A stretch of 64,000 nt of DNA, from NCBI RefSeq assembly GCF_019008365.1, contig NZ_JAHHUL010000008.1, positions 62,001-126,000 of the forward strand. Direction: 5' to 3'. Positions 16,618-25,929 of this stretch are shown piece after piece; the first letter of the stretch is position 1, and each line of letters begins with the position of its first letter. The position numbers and the translations under genes were made by a program. Under the pieces are notes generated by a model. It worked only from the letters and a program-made list of their open reading frames with translations. It was not told the DNA's origin and made no database searches. This stretch comes from Phosphitispora fastidiosa. GTDB lineage: Bacteria; Bacillota; Thermincolia; Thermincolales; UBA2595.

Positions 16618-16727
16618 AGGCTCTCGGAGGTTTATTTGACAGGTTTCAAGAGAAATATGAGATAAAATAGGATTTTGTATTATATTCGTCTAAAATAAAA
16701 GAGCAGGCTTGACAGGGGGATAAAAAG

Positions 16728-17714
16728 TTGGCGGAGACTTTACTTTCAATTGAAGATTTAAAAACATACTTTTATACAGAAGCGGGTGTGGTCAAGGCAG
16801 TTGACGGGGTCAGCTTCAGTATTGAGAAAGGCAAGACCCTGGGAGTTGTCGGGGAGTCGGGTTCCGGTAAATCTATTACAGCCATGTCGATTCTGCAGCT
16901 GATTCCAACACCACCGGGGCGGATTGCCGGCGGCAGGATTATATTTGAAGGAGTTAACCTGCTGGAAAAGTCTCCTGAGGAAATCAGGAAAATCCGGGGC
17001 AATGAAATTTCAATGATATTTCAGGACCCGATGACCTCACTGAACCCGGTCCTGACAGTAGGGGAACAGCTCATGGAAGTAATCATACTGCACCAGAAGC
17101 TGGACAAAAAGGCAGCCCGGATAAAAGCTGCCGAGATGCTGGGTCTGGTTGGGATTCCTGATCCTGATAAACGGCTTAAAGCCTATCCCCATGAATTCAG
17201 CGGCGGGATGAGGCAGAGAGCCATGATTGCCATGGCCCTGTCCTGTAACCCGAAGCTTTTGATAGCTGATGAGCCCACCACCGCTCTGGATGTGACTATC
17301 CAGGCACAAATCCTGCAGCTCATGAACGACCTGAAGGCAAAGCTGAATACGTCTATTATGATGATTACCCACGACTTGGGGGTCATTGCTGAGATATGTG
17401 ATGATGTTGTAGTTATGTATGCCGGTAAACCGGTCGAATATGCGGATGTGCAGACCATTTTTGCATCTCCGCAGCATCCTTATACATGTGGACTTTTGGC
17501 TTCACTTCCCAAGATTGAGGGAGAAAACAGGCAGCGCCTGGAGGCTATTGAGGGGCTCCCCCCCGACCTGAGGGATATGCCCCCCGGATGCCCATTTGCG
17601 CCGAGGTGCCCGAAGGCTGTGGAGATTTGTTTCCGGGAGCAGCCTGTCAGCAGGGAAATTGTTCAGGGACATTCTGTTGCCTGCCATCTGACCGGCAGCA
17701 AACTAGGCAGGTGA
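16728..17714 (+). CDS. oppD: Oligopeptide/dipeptide ABC transporter ATP-binding protein (OppD/DppD)
   Basis: This 328-residue ATPase has Walker A GESGSGKS (residues 42-49), Q-loop [10 protein letters not shown], signature [15 protein letters not shown], Walker [13 protein letters not shown] and an H-loop. The C-terminal Cys-containing oligopeptide extension ([17 protein letters not shown]) is that of Opp/Dpp ATPases and can bind an Fe-S cluster in relatives. The start is TTG after GGGGG. It is followed 7 bp later by the partner ATPase. It energises uptake of peptides or another Opp-family ligand such as nickel chelates. Confidence 0.92.
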   Translation: MAETLLSIEDLKTYFYTEAGVVKAVDGVSFSIEKGKTLGVVGESGSGKSITAMSILQLIPTPPGRIAGGRIIFEGVNLLEKSPEEIRKIRGNEISMIFQDPMTSLNPVLTVGEQLMEVIILHQKLDKKAARIKAAEMLGLVGIPDPDKRLKAYPHEFSGGMRQRAMIAMALSCNPKLLIADEPTTALDVTIQAQILQLMNDLKAKLNTSIMMITHDLGVIAEICDDVVVMYAGKPVEYADVQTIFASPQHPYTCGLLASLPKIEGENRQRLEAIEGLPPDLRDMPPGCPFAPRCPKAVEICFREQPVSREIVQGHSVACHLTGSKLGR

Positions 17715-17721
17715 TAAACTG

Positions 17722-18693
17722 ATGGAAGCATTACTCAAAGTAAGAAATCTGAAAAAACACTTCCCTGTCACCAAGGGAATCATCAGGGAAAAACAGGTTG
17801 GCCTGGTCAAGGCGGTTGACGGTGTCAGCTTTGATGTCTATAAGGGAGAAACACTGGGGCTTGTGGGGGAGAGCGGCTGTGGCAAAAGCACCACCGGCAG
17901 GTGTATTCTGAGACTGATTGAACCAACTGAAGGTGAAGTGCACTTTGACGGGGTAAATGTGAGAACACTTGACAGCCGTGCTATGAGACGCATCCGCAAG
18001 GATATGCAGATGGTTTTCCAGGACCCCTATGCATCCCTGAACCCGAGGATGAAGGTAGGGGACATCATTATGGAGCCGATCCTGCTGCACGGGATTGCCA
18101 GGGGAAAAGAAGCCAGGGAGAGGGTAAACGAGCTCCTGGATGTGGTCGGGCTTGCCGGCTACCATGCTGAGCGTTATGCCCATGAATTCAGCGGCGGGCA
18201 GAGGCAGAGAATCGGTATTGCCAGGGCCCTGGCTGTGGAACCTAAAATGATTGTCTGTGATGAACCCGTTTCAGCGCTGGATGTCAGCATCCAGGCACAG
18301 GTCATCAACCTGATGGAAGACCTGCAGGAACAATTTGACCTGACCTTTATTTTTATTGCTCATGACCTGAGTGTGGTGCACCATATCAGTGACAGGGTTG
18401 CCGTAATGTACCTGGGCAGGATCGTGGAAATGGCGGGCTGCCGGGAACTTTACCAAAACCCGCGTCATCCTTATACCAAAGCCCTTCTTTCAGCAATTCC
18501 GGTTCCTGACCCCAATGCAAAAAAAGAAAAAATTATGCTTAAGGGTGATGTTATCAGCCCACTGAACCCGCCTCCGGGCTGTAACTTTCATACCCGGTGT
18601 CCCTATGCTGTTCCCCGGTGCCGGGAGGAGGCCCCTGAACTGAAGGAGATGGGGACAGGACACAGCGCTGCCTGTCACCTGGTTAACCCCTAA
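17722..18693 (+). CDS. oppF: Oligopeptide/dipeptide ABC transporter ATP-binding protein (OppF/DppF)
   Basis: This 323-residue second ATPase has Walker [21 protein letters not shown], signature [15 protein letters not shown] and Walker [12 protein letters not shown]. It ends with the family motif [17 protein letters not shown]. It forms a heterodimer with the preceding ATPase under the two permeases encoded at 20.6-22.5 kb. The order D-F-A-B-C differs from the common A-B-C-D-F. Confidence 0.92.
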   Translation: MEALLKVRNLKKHFPVTKGIIREKQVGLVKAVDGVSFDVYKGETLGLVGESGCGKSTTGRCILRLIEPTEGEVHFDGVNVRTLDSRAMRRIRKDMQMVFQDPYASLNPRMKVGDIIMEPILLHGIARGKEARERVNELLDVVGLAGYHAERYAHEFSGGQRQRIGIARALAVEPKMIVCDEPVSALDVSIQAQVINLMEDLQEQFDLTFIFIAHDLSVVHHISDRVAVMYLGRIVEMAGCRELYQNPRHPYTKALLSAIPVPDPNAKKEKIMLKGDVISPLNPPPGCNFHTRCPYAVPRCREEAPELKEMGTGHSAACHLVNP

Positions 18694-18771
18694 GAGTTCT
18701 GGTTATCCTGGTATGAATTCCTGCGGGAGTTACCATACAAATTAATATTCTAAATTAAGGAGGTTTACGAG

Positions 18772-20379
18772 GTGAAAGTGAAAAGACTGGCTGCTGCACT
18801 GTTCCTTGTCCTTGCCATGATGGTCAACATCGTTGGCTGTGGCGGCGGGGATAATGCGGCAAAAGATGCAGGGGGAGACAAAGAAAAAATCTTTGTGTTT
18901 GCCAGGAGTGGTGACGCTTCAGGCCTGGACCCCATTAATGTTACCGATGGTGAAAGTCTTTATGTGACTCAGCAGATTTTTGACACACTACTGGAGTATG
19001 CGGAAGACAGTACTGATGTCGAACCCGGACTGGCAACAGAATGGGAAAGCAGCAAGGATGGCAAGGAATGGACCCTTAAACTGAGAGAAGGTGTTAAGTT
19101 CCACGATGGCACCCCCTTTAATGCCGAGGCGGTTAAATTTAATTTTGACCGCTGGCGTGATGAGAAAAACCCGTATCACCAGGGGGACTTCAGCTACTAT
19201 ACTTATATGTTTGGCGGTTTCCCCGGAATTATCCAGGATGTAGCTGCTGTTGATGAGTATACTGTAAAGTTTGTCCTGACTCAGTCACAGGCGCCGTTTT
19301 TGGCCAACCTGGCCATGGCCACCTTCGGAATCTCCAGCCCCGAGGCCATTAAGCAGCATGGCGAAGACTACTTTAAGAACCCTGTTGGCACCGGCCCCTT
19401 CAAGTTTGTCAAGTGGGAGAAAGACCAGCAGATAGTTGTTGAGAAATACGCCGAATACTGGGGCGCTAAAGCCAAGGTTGACAAAGTTGTCTTCAGGACT
19501 ATCCCGGACAATTCAGCCCGCCTGATGGAGCTGCAGTCAGGCACCATTGACGGCATGATTGGGCTAAACCCTGATGATGTGGAGACTGTCAAGAATGATG
19601 CTAATCTGCAGCTCCTCATGAGACCCAGTATGAACATTGGTTACCTGGCAATGAACACCGAAAAGGATTTCCTTAAGGAACAGAAAATCCGCCAGGCAAT
19701 TAACCATGCAGTTAATAAGCAGGCTATTATTGACGCCTTTTATGCAGGGCTGGCTAAGCCCGCCAAGAACCCAATGCCTCCTTCACTCTGGGGCTATAAT
19801 GATGAAGTGAAAGGCTATGAATATGACCCTGCCAAGGCCAAAGCGCTGCTGGCAGAGGCAGGTTATCCTGATGGTTTTGAAACAACTCTGTGGGCTATGC
19901 CTGTAGCCAGGCCGTATATGCCCCAGCCCAAGGAAATCGCCCAGGCCATCCAGCAGGATCTGGCTAAGGTAGGGATAACGACAAAAATAGTTACCTATGA
20001 CTGGGAGACCTATATTGAAAAAGGTGAAAACGGCGAACATGACCTTTACCTGTTTGGCTGGACCGGAGACAACGGTGACCCCGACAACTTCATCTATGTA
20101 CTCCTGGATAAGAGCAACACAGTTAAGGGTACAGCAGGTAATGTGGCTTTCTACAAGAATGATAGGGTTTCTTCACTCCTGGTTGATGCCCAGAAGGAAA
20201 GTGACCAGTCAAAAAGAGATGCGCTATATAAGGAAGCCCAGGTTCTTATCAACGAAGATGCTCCCTGGGTACCCCTGGTACACTCGACTCCACCCATTGC
20301 AGCCAAGAAATCAATCAGCGGCTGGCTGCCCCATGCTACCGGAACCGAGGGTTTCGTAGGTGTTGACAAGGCTGAATAA
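18772..20379 (+). CDS. oppA: ABC transporter substrate-binding lipoprotein (SBP family 5)
   Basis: This 535-residue extracytoplasmic solute-binding protein has a signal peptide ending in lipobox NIVGC. The mature chain shows family-5 features: DPINVTDGESLYVTQQIFDTL, LREGVKFHDGTPFNAEAVKFNFDRW and NPVGTGPFKFVKW. The start is GTG after AAGGAGG. Family-5 proteins bind peptides, glutathione, nickel chelates or opines; the ligand cannot be chosen here. It lies between the ATPase genes and the permease genes of the same transporter. Confidence 0.92.
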   Translation: MKVKRLAAALFLVLAMMVNIVGCGGGDNAAKDAGGDKEKIFVFARSGDASGLDPINVTDGESLYVTQQIFDTLLEYAEDSTDVEPGLATEWESSKDGKEWTLKLREGVKFHDGTPFNAEAVKFNFDRWRDEKNPYHQGDFSYYTYMFGGFPGIIQDVAAVDEYTVKFVLTQSQAPFLANLAMATFGISSPEAIKQHGEDYFKNPVGTGPFKFVKWEKDQQIVVEKYAEYWGAKAKVDKVVFRTIPDNSARLMELQSGTIDGMIGLNPDDVETVKNDANLQLLMRPSMNIGYLAMNTEKDFLKEQKIRQAINHAVNKQAIIDAFYAGLAKPAKNPMPPSLWGYNDEVKGYEYDPAKAKALLAEAGYPDGFETTLWAMPVARPYMPQPKEIAQAIQQDLAKVGITTKIVTYDWETYIEKGENGEHDLYLFGWTGDNGDPDNFIYVLLDKSNTVKGTAGNVAFYKNDRVSSLLVDAQKESDQSKRDALYKEAQVLINEDAPWVPLVHSTPPIAAKKSISGWLPHATGTEGFVGVDKAE

Positions 20380-20388
20380 TACCGGGAT

Positions 20389-20433
20389 TCATAGCTAAAC
20401 AGCGCCAGGACTCATAGCTAAACAGCGCCAGGA
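20389..20433. repeat. Two tandem copies of a 22-bp sequence
   Basis: A 22-bp unit beginning TCATAGCTAAACAGCGCC is repeated with a 23-bp period just after the solute-binding gene. It has no coding role and looks like a recent slippage duplication in a spacer. Confidence 0.7.
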
Positions 20434-20466
20434 TGCAATAAGTTCAAATAGCAGTTAGTTATCAAC

Positions 20467-20500
20467 TGAGCGGAGCCGGGGATGGGCCCGGTTCCGCTCA
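20467..20500 (+). terminator. GC-rich hairpin between SBP and permease genes
   Basis: TGAGCGGA/TCCGCTCA continues through a G-T pair into CCGGG/CCCGG, 14 bp in total, with a 6-base loop. No T-run follows, so it may act mainly as a 3' stabiliser or partial terminator. That would give higher expression of the binding protein than of the permeases, a common arrangement. Confidence 0.6.
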
Positions 20501-20579
20501 CTTACTGACCTTCACCGGAGGCCTGCAGCTTTTCCCAGATTAAAGTTTTGCCCCGAGCTTTGAGGAGGGTACGCCTTAA

Positions 20580-21584
20580 ATGACCAGATATATTATCAAA
20601 CGACTCATAGGACTGATACCGGTTATCATAGGAGTTTCCATATTTGCCTTTTTACTTATCCACCTGATTCCCGGTGACCCGGCAAGAGCCATCCTGGGGG
20701 AGCGGGCGACCGCGCAGGCCCTTACTGCTCTACGGGAGCAGCTTGGTCTCAATGATCCGCTGTATATTCAGTACGGGCGGTTTATGGGACAGATTCTGCA
20801 GGGCGATTTCGGGCGTTCCGTGATTACCAATTCGACGGTCATTGAGGAATTTGCCGCCAGGTTTCCCGCTACCCTGGAACTCTCTGCTGCCGCAATGCTG
20901 ATTGCCGTTGTTGTTGGCATCCTGGCCGGAGTTATCAGCGCTGTCCGGCAGTACTCGGTCTTTGATAATGTAAGTATGGTGGGCGCCTTGATTGGGGTAT
21001 CACTCCCTATCTTCTGGCTGGGATTGATGATGCAGTGGCTGTTTGCATTCAAACTGGGTCTTCTGGATGCTTCGGCCCGGCTCAGTGTGGGGATTAACCT
21101 GGATTCGATTACCAATTTTTATGTCCTGGATTCCCTGCTTACAGGGAACTGGGTGGCGCTGAAGGATGCCCTGAAGCATTTGGTTATGCCCAGTCTTGCC
21201 CTGGCTACCATTCCTATGGCGATTATTGCCCGGATGACTCGTTCCAGTATGCTGGAGGTTCTCAAACAGGACTATATCCGGACTGCCAGGGCCAAAGGCC
21301 TTAAGGACAATGCCGTGATTTTCAGGCATGCCCTGAAAAATGCCTTTTTACCTATACTGACTGTTATGGGGCTCCAGTTTGGGACTCTGATGGGCGGAGC
21401 GGTACTTACAGAGACCATATTTTCCTGGCCCGGGATAGGGCGGCTGATGTATGAAGCAATTATGCAGCGGGATTATCCCGTGGTGCAGAACGGTATTCTG
21501 ATAATTTCACTGATATTTGTATTCATTAACCTGATTGTAGATATCCTTTATAGTTTTGTTGACCCGCGAATCAGGCTGGAATAG
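20580..21584 (+). CDS. oppB: Oligopeptide/dipeptide ABC transporter permease (OppB/DppB)
   Basis: This 334-residue permease has about six membrane segments. The N-terminus IIKRLIGLIPVIIGVSIFAF and the motif HLIPGDPARAILG are diagnostic of the OppB/DppB class. The EAA coupling loop is present (DYIRTARAKGLKDNAVIFRHALKN). It lies 11 bp before the OppC-type gene. Confidence 0.93.
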   Translation: MTRYIIKRLIGLIPVIIGVSIFAFLLIHLIPGDPARAILGERATAQALTALREQLGLNDPLYIQYGRFMGQILQGDFGRSVITNSTVIEEFAARFPATLELSAAAMLIAVVVGILAGVISAVRQYSVFDNVSMVGALIGVSLPIFWLGLMMQWLFAFKLGLLDASARLSVGINLDSITNFYVLDSLLTGNWVALKDALKHLVMPSLALATIPMAIIARMTRSSMLEVLKQDYIRTARAKGLKDNAVIFRHALKNAFLPILTVMGLQFGTLMGGAVLTETIFSWPGIGRLMYEAIMQRDYPVVQNGILIISLIFVFINLIVDILYSFVDPRIRLE

Positions 21585-21595
21585 GGGGTTAGGAC

Positions 21596-22507
21596 ATGAG
21601 TGACATAGTATCACTGCAACTGAAGGCAAATGGACCGCAGCCCCAAAGTAATGACAAAGAAAGTAAAGGGTTATGGGCTGATGCCCTGAAGCGCATCGTT
21701 AAGAGCAAAATATCACTGCTGGGCCTGATAATTGTGGCGGTTTTTCTGCTGGTGGCCTTGTTTGCTCCCGTGATAGCCCCTTATGACCCTATTAAAGATA
21801 GTGATCTGGTTAAACGACTGGAGGCGCCTAGCGGTGACCATATCATGGGCCGTGACAGTCAGGGCAGGGATGTCTTCAGCAGGCTCGTTTACGGAGCCAG
21901 GATTTCAGTTAAAATAGGTGTGATTTCGGTGGGATTTGCCCTGGTCCTGGGGGTTACCCTGGGTGCAGTTGCGGGATTCTATGGAAAGTGGCTTGATGGT
22001 ATCATTATGAGGCTGATGGATATCCTGCTGGCTTTCCCTAGTGTCCTGTTGGCTATTGCCATTACGGCGGTGCTGGGCCCTGAACTGAGGAATGCCATGA
22101 TTGCCATAGGCATAGTGTATACTCCGCATTTTGCGCGGATAGTCCGTTCCACTGTCCTCAGTGTAAAGGCAACGGAGTATATTGAGGCTGCCAGGGCGAT
22201 TGGGTGCAGTGATTTGAGAATTATCATGTGCCATGTGCTGCCAAACTGTATGGCGCCGATTATCGTGCAATCCACCCTCAGTGTGGGTACTGCTATCCTG
22301 GATGCGGCAGCTCTTAGCTTCCTGGGTCTCGGGGCACAGCCTCCGGACCCCGAATGGGGGGCCATGCTGAGTGATGGCAGGAGTTACCTCCAGAAGGCCC
22401 CCCATGTGATGATATTTCCCGGTGTGGCGATTATGTTTGTTGTCCTCGGGTTCAACCTGTTGGGTGACGGACTGCGTGACGCCCTTGACCCGCGCCTGAA
22501 ACAGTAA
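21596..22507 (+). CDS. oppC: Oligopeptide/dipeptide ABC transporter permease (OppC/DppC)
   Basis: This 303-residue permease has the OppC_N region (LLGLIIVAVFLLVALFAPVI), the DSQGRDVFSRLVYGARIS motif and the EAA loop (EYIEAARAIGCSDLRIIMCH). It completes the D-F-A-B-C transporter. A strong terminator follows at 22521, ending the unit. Confidence 0.93.
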   Translation: MSDIVSLQLKANGPQPQSNDKESKGLWADALKRIVKSKISLLGLIIVAVFLLVALFAPVIAPYDPIKDSDLVKRLEAPSGDHIMGRDSQGRDVFSRLVYGARISVKIGVISVGFALVLGVTLGAVAGFYGKWLDGIIMRLMDILLAFPSVLLAIAITAVLGPELRNAMIAIGIVYTPHFARIVRSTVLSVKATEYIEAARAIGCSDLRIIMCHVLPNCMAPIIVQSTLSVGTAILDAAALSFLGLGAQPPDPEWGAMLSDGRSYLQKAPHVMIFPGVAIMFVVLGFNLLGDGLRDALDPRLKQ

Positions 22508-22520
22508 AGATAATGAATTA

Positions 22521-22571
22521 GACCGGTTAGTGAGCGCAGAGACTTCTCTGAGCACATTAACCGGTCTTTTT
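22521..22571 (+). terminator. Intrinsic terminator after oppC
   Basis: GACCGGTTA pairs with TAACCGGTC, with further pairing in the interior (GAGA/TCTC), followed directly by TTTTTA. This closes the Opp-type operon. Confidence 0.85.
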
Positions 22572-22661
22572 AGGTATTTTCACAGCAATAGGTGTGATAT
22601 AATAATATAGCATGGTATGGGCTTTTAAGTTAACATAACTTTTAAATATTGCGAGGTAAAA

Positions 22662-23690
22662 ATGAACTGTGACACATTAAAGAATTCTGCTGAGGTCAAT
22701 TCCGGTGATAACGGCGCTGTTATCACCGCCAGCGACCTGGTGAAGAAGTTTGATGATTTTGAAGCTGTCAGGGGAGTCAGTTTTTCCATAAACCGCGGCG
22801 AGTGCTTTGGCCTGCTCGGTCCAAATGGAGCCGGGAAGACTTCAATAGTAAAGATGATATATGGGTTTTCTCCGGTGACCTCCGGAGAGCTGCAGATTTT
22901 CGGGCAGGATGTGGCCGTTTGTGCCAGGCAGATTAAAGCCCAAATCGGGGTAGTCTCACAGGAGGATAACCTTGACCCCGAGCTTTCGGTAAAAGAAAAT
23001 CTGATTACATATGCCGGCTATTTTCGCTTAAAGAAGGATGAGGCCCGAAAGCGGGCAGATGAGATCCTTGAGTTTATGGAACTGAGCGACAAAGCCGATA
23101 CGGAGGTCAGTAAACTATCCGGAGGCTTAAAAAGACGGCTCACCATGGGGCGGGCTCTGATAAACAGCCCTGATTTGATTATCCTTGATGAACCTACCAC
23201 CGGTCTGGACCCCTATGCCCGCCATCTTTTGTGGCAACGCCTTAGGAGGCTGCGGGACTCAGGGACCACAATGCTCCTGACGACCCATTACCTTGAGGAA
23301 GCCAGCCAGTTGTGTGACCGCCTGGTTATTCTCCACAGGGGTAAAATTCTTGAGGCGGGCGCTCCTCAGGAGCTGATTGACCTTCATGTGGGCAAAGAAG
23401 TGATGGAAATAGGGGTCGGGGCAGAATGGCGGAAAAACATCCTTGAGATTGCCGGGAATCTGATTAAGGACCACCATATCCTGGGTGACAGCCTCCTCCT
23501 GTTTACCAACAGGGGCAAGGAACTGGCCGAACAGGTTCCCCTGAGGGCAGCTATGATGAATATTCTGCTGTCTTACAGCCGGCTGAGACCCTCCAACCTT
23601 GAAGATGTGTTTCTTAAACTTACCGGTGAGACCCTGGAGGGGAAAGGGCTTCTGGAGGGGAAGGAGAGTGGCAGCTTTGAAGAAAATTAG
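22662..23690 (+). CDS. ABC exporter ATP-binding protein (NodI/DrrA-like)
   Basis: This 342-residue ATPase has Walker A GLLGPNGAGKTS, VSQEDNLDPELSVKENL, signature KLSGGLKRRLTMGRAL and Walker B LIILDEPTTGLDP. The layout and the C-terminal extension match the DrrA/NodI subfamily, which pairs with ABC-2 permeases to export lipids, lipo-oligosaccharides or drugs. It overlaps the start of its permease gene by 23 bp. The substrate is unknown. Confidence 0.88.
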   Translation: MNCDTLKNSAEVNSGDNGAVITASDLVKKFDDFEAVRGVSFSINRGECFGLLGPNGAGKTSIVKMIYGFSPVTSGELQIFGQDVAVCARQIKAQIGVVSQEDNLDPELSVKENLITYAGYFRLKKDEARKRADEILEFMELSDKADTEVSKLSGGLKRRLTMGRALINSPDLIILDEPTTGLDPYARHLLWQRLRRLRDSGTTMLLTTHYLEEASQLCDRLVILHRGKILEAGAPQELIDLHVGKEVMEIGVGAEWRKNILEIAGNLIKDHHILGDSLLLFTNRGKELAEQVPLRAAMMNILLSYSRLRPSNLEDVFLKLTGETLEGKGLLEGKESGSFEEN

Positions 23691-24483
23691 GCGTTTGCTT
23701 AAAGGCCTGTTCACTGCTCCTGATATTTCGTGGCCTCTGGTAGGAAGGGTTTTTTCCCGGAACTTCAAGGTGTTCCGGAAAACCTGGAGGACAAATATCA
23801 TGTTTCATTTCATTGAGCCGGTCCTTTACCTCTGGGCCATGGGATTCGGGCTGGGGGTTTATGTCACTGATATCCAGGGTTTGCCCTATATACAGTTTTT
23901 GGCTGCCGGGCTTGTTGCTTCTTCAACTATGTTTGCCGTCTCTTATGAAATGACCTATGACAGCTTTACCAGGATGAACTATCATAAGACATTTCATGCT
24001 ATGGTGGCCACACCGGTGAGCATGGATGATGTGGTCATGGGAGAGATGATTTTCGGAACCTTTAAAGGGCTTCTGTACGGTGGGGTGTTTTTTTCCGTGA
24101 CCCTCCTGTTTGGTTTGGTGAAATCACCCTTTGCGCTGTTACTGCCGGTGCCGCTGATACTCCTGGCCCTTACTTTTTCCGTCCTTTCCCTGATCTGGAC
24201 CAGTGTGGCCCCGAGTTATGATTCCTTTGGATATTTCTTCACCCTGTTCATATCCCCGATGTTTCTTTTCTCAGGAGTATTCTTCCCTGTGGAAAGCCTG
24301 CCGGTAGGAGTCCGGTATGTGGCTTGGGCAACTCCGCTCTTTCATGCTGTCGAAGTGGTCCGTCCGTTGATTCTGGGCAAATTGACTACAACTATGCTGG
24401 TACATCTGGGAGTATTGACGGCATTTGCCCTGCTGCCCCTGAGAGTACCGCTTGTGATGGTGAAAAACAGGCTGATTAATTGA
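23668..24483 (+). CDS. ABC-2 type exporter permease (NodJ/DrrB-like)
   Basis: This permease of about 272 residues has six membrane segments from IMFHFIEPVLYLWAMGFGLG onward and the ABC-2 motif MFLFSGVFFPVESLP. The GTG at 23668 is favoured because GGAGGGG lies seven bases upstream, within the end of the ATPase gene; a longer ATG frame from 23599 has no ribosome site and would overlap the ATPase by 92 bp. With the preceding ATPase it forms a two-component exporter. Confidence 0.87.
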   Translation: MAALKKIRRLLKGLFTAPDISWPLVGRVFSRNFKVFRKTWRTNIMFHFIEPVLYLWAMGFGLGVYVTDIQGLPYIQFLAAGLVASSTMFAVSYEMTYDSFTRMNYHKTFHAMVATPVSMDDVVMGEMIFGTFKGLLYGGVFFSVTLLFGLVKSPFALLLPVPLILLALTFSVLSLIWTSVAPSYDSFGYFFTLFISPMFLFSGVFFPVESLPVGVRYVAWATPLFHAVEVVRPLILGKLTTTMLVHLGVLTAFALLPLRVPLVMVKNRLIN

Positions 24484-24647
24484 ATTCATTTTGGGCAGAT
24501 GCTATTTAAAAGTAAACCTGACTATGGTATAATAAGTATTATTCTAGATATGGAAAAATTATATTGGTTTTTATGCAAAAATCACCTACCAGTACACACT
24601 GGGGTTGCCAGTCAAAAAGCAAAAAAACAGGCAGCTTTTCGATAAAA

Positions 24648-24692
24648 TGGACTTGCACATTATGCTGGTCCTTTTTGTTTTTTTCGTGGAGA
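24648..24692 (+). terminator. Terminator-like hairpin with long T-run
   Basis: GGAC...GTCC with partial inner pairing (TTGC/GC) is followed by TTTTTGTTTTTTT. It closes the exporter unit within the 289-bp gap 24484-24772. Apart from this hairpin and an AT-rich leader I see no gene in the gap, nor a recognisable riboswitch. Confidence 0.55.
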
Positions 24693-24772
24693 GGAGACTA
24701 AAACAACAATATAGAAAGGGGGGCAGGCTGATTCACTAACTTAACAAAAACGTTTGGAAGGAAGGTGTTTCG

Positions 24773-25843
24773 ATGACAGCACGCCAGGATGTTATGTCCC
24801 CTCCGGAACGGATGCAGGCGCTTCTTACCGGGCAAAAACTTGACAGGGTTCCCTTTATTCCATTTTTATTTGGCTATACTGCTGTGACAACAGGGTACAA
24901 GGTGGGTGATATTTATGCAGAGCCGGAGAAGAGCTTCCGCGCTCAGCTGCTTACCCAGGAAATGTTCGGTTATGACGGCTCACCACTCTATGGTTATGCA
25001 TCCTTCGGAGGCTGGGAGCTTGGTGGTGACATACATTTTCCCTATGGCAAGTATGAACAGGCCCCAAATGTGACCCGGCATCCTTTAAGTACTCCGGAGG
25101 CAATAGAAAGTTACCGTGTTCCTGATGATGTCAGCCAGTGTGGTGCGGTACCGCTGATGCTTCGCTTTTCTGACCTTCAGGCCCAGTACGGGATGCCGGT
25201 GATCGTGCAGGCTGGAACCCCTTTCACCTGTGCCGGTGCAGCGATTGGTGAAGAAACCATGCTGAAATGGATGAGAAGAGAGCCGCAGTTGGTACACCTG
25301 ACCCTCAGGAAGGTAACCGATTTCCTGCTCAAAGTAATAGAGTTGTACGTGAAACGCTACGGGGCGGAAAAAATGATGGCCTTTGACGGGGGACCGACTG
25401 AGGCCAACCAGTTGATCTCCCCCAAGCAGTTTGAGGAATTTGCCCTGCCATATGTGGCGGAAATTCACGATAAGGCAATTGCCATGGGGGTAAGGCATTT
25501 CTTAACCCATATCTGCGGGGAACAGAACCTGAACCTGCCCCACTGGCAGAAGGTTAACTGTGGTACTCCGGGCATAGTCAGTGTCGGTCATGAGGTGAGC
25601 CTGGAAACTGCGAAAAAGATGTTTGGTGATAAAAATGTGGTTGCCGGTAATATTAATACAACCATAATCCAGATGGGCACACCGGAGGAAGTATATGAAG
25701 TTACCAAACAATGCATCCTTGAAGGCAAAGATTCACCAAGCGGGTTTGTCCTCATGGCCGGGTGTGAAGTACCTGTGCTGGCCCCACCGGTTAACATGTA
25801 TTACATGATGAAAGCCCTGCGTGATTTTGGGTTTTATGATTGA
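24773..25843 (+). CDS. Uroporphyrinogen decarboxylase-family methyltransferase (MtaA/CmuA-type)
   Basis: This 356-residue TIM-barrel protein belongs to the UroD superfamily. Rather than a haem enzyme it looks like the zinc methyltransferase branch, because it has zinc-ligand-type motifs: THICGE with His-x-Cys, and a later Cys in MAGCEVP. These enzymes move methyl groups between corrinoid proteins and coenzyme M, tetrahydrofolate or similar acceptors. No corrinoid protein gene lies beside it, so the partner is unknown. The start ATG follows GGAAGG. Confidence 0.75.
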   Translation: MTARQDVMSPPERMQALLTGQKLDRVPFIPFLFGYTAVTTGYKVGDIYAEPEKSFRAQLLTQEMFGYDGSPLYGYASFGGWELGGDIHFPYGKYEQAPNVTRHPLSTPEAIESYRVPDDVSQCGAVPLMLRFSDLQAQYGMPVIVQAGTPFTCAGAAIGEETMLKWMRREPQLVHLTLRKVTDFLLKVIELYVKRYGAEKMMAFDGGPTEANQLISPKQFEEFALPYVAEIHDKAIAMGVRHFLTHICGEQNLNLPHWQKVNCGTPGIVSVGHEVSLETAKKMFGDKNVVAGNINTTIIQMGTPEEVYEVTKQCILEGKDSPSGFVLMAGCEVPVLAPPVNMYYMMKALRDFGFYD

Positions 25844-25874
25844 TTATGAAGTAAAATAGCAGGCGAATGAAAAT

Positions 25875-25916
25875 AAACCTCCTTTGCTGCTTGTTTTAAC
25901 GCAGCGAAGGAGGTTT
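25875..25916. terminator. Bidirectional terminator
   Basis: A 16-bp stem (25875-25890/25901-25916, one G-T pair) with a 10-base loop has A-rich and T-rich flanks on both sides. It lies between the convergent methyltransferase and beta-propeller genes and can serve both. Confidence 0.85.
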
Positions 25917-25929
25917 AAATTGTTTCTGA

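Noticed and set aside
16636-16664. Sigma-A promoter with TTGACA before the Opp-type operon
   Set aside because: The TTGACA is clear but no -10 lies at 16-18 bp; the nearest TAAAAT is 21 bp away.
24484-24772. Possible riboswitch before the MtaA/CmuA-type gene
   Set aside because: I could not match cobalamin, SAM, preQ1 or other known aptamer cores; only a terminator-like hairpin belonging to the upstream unit is clear.
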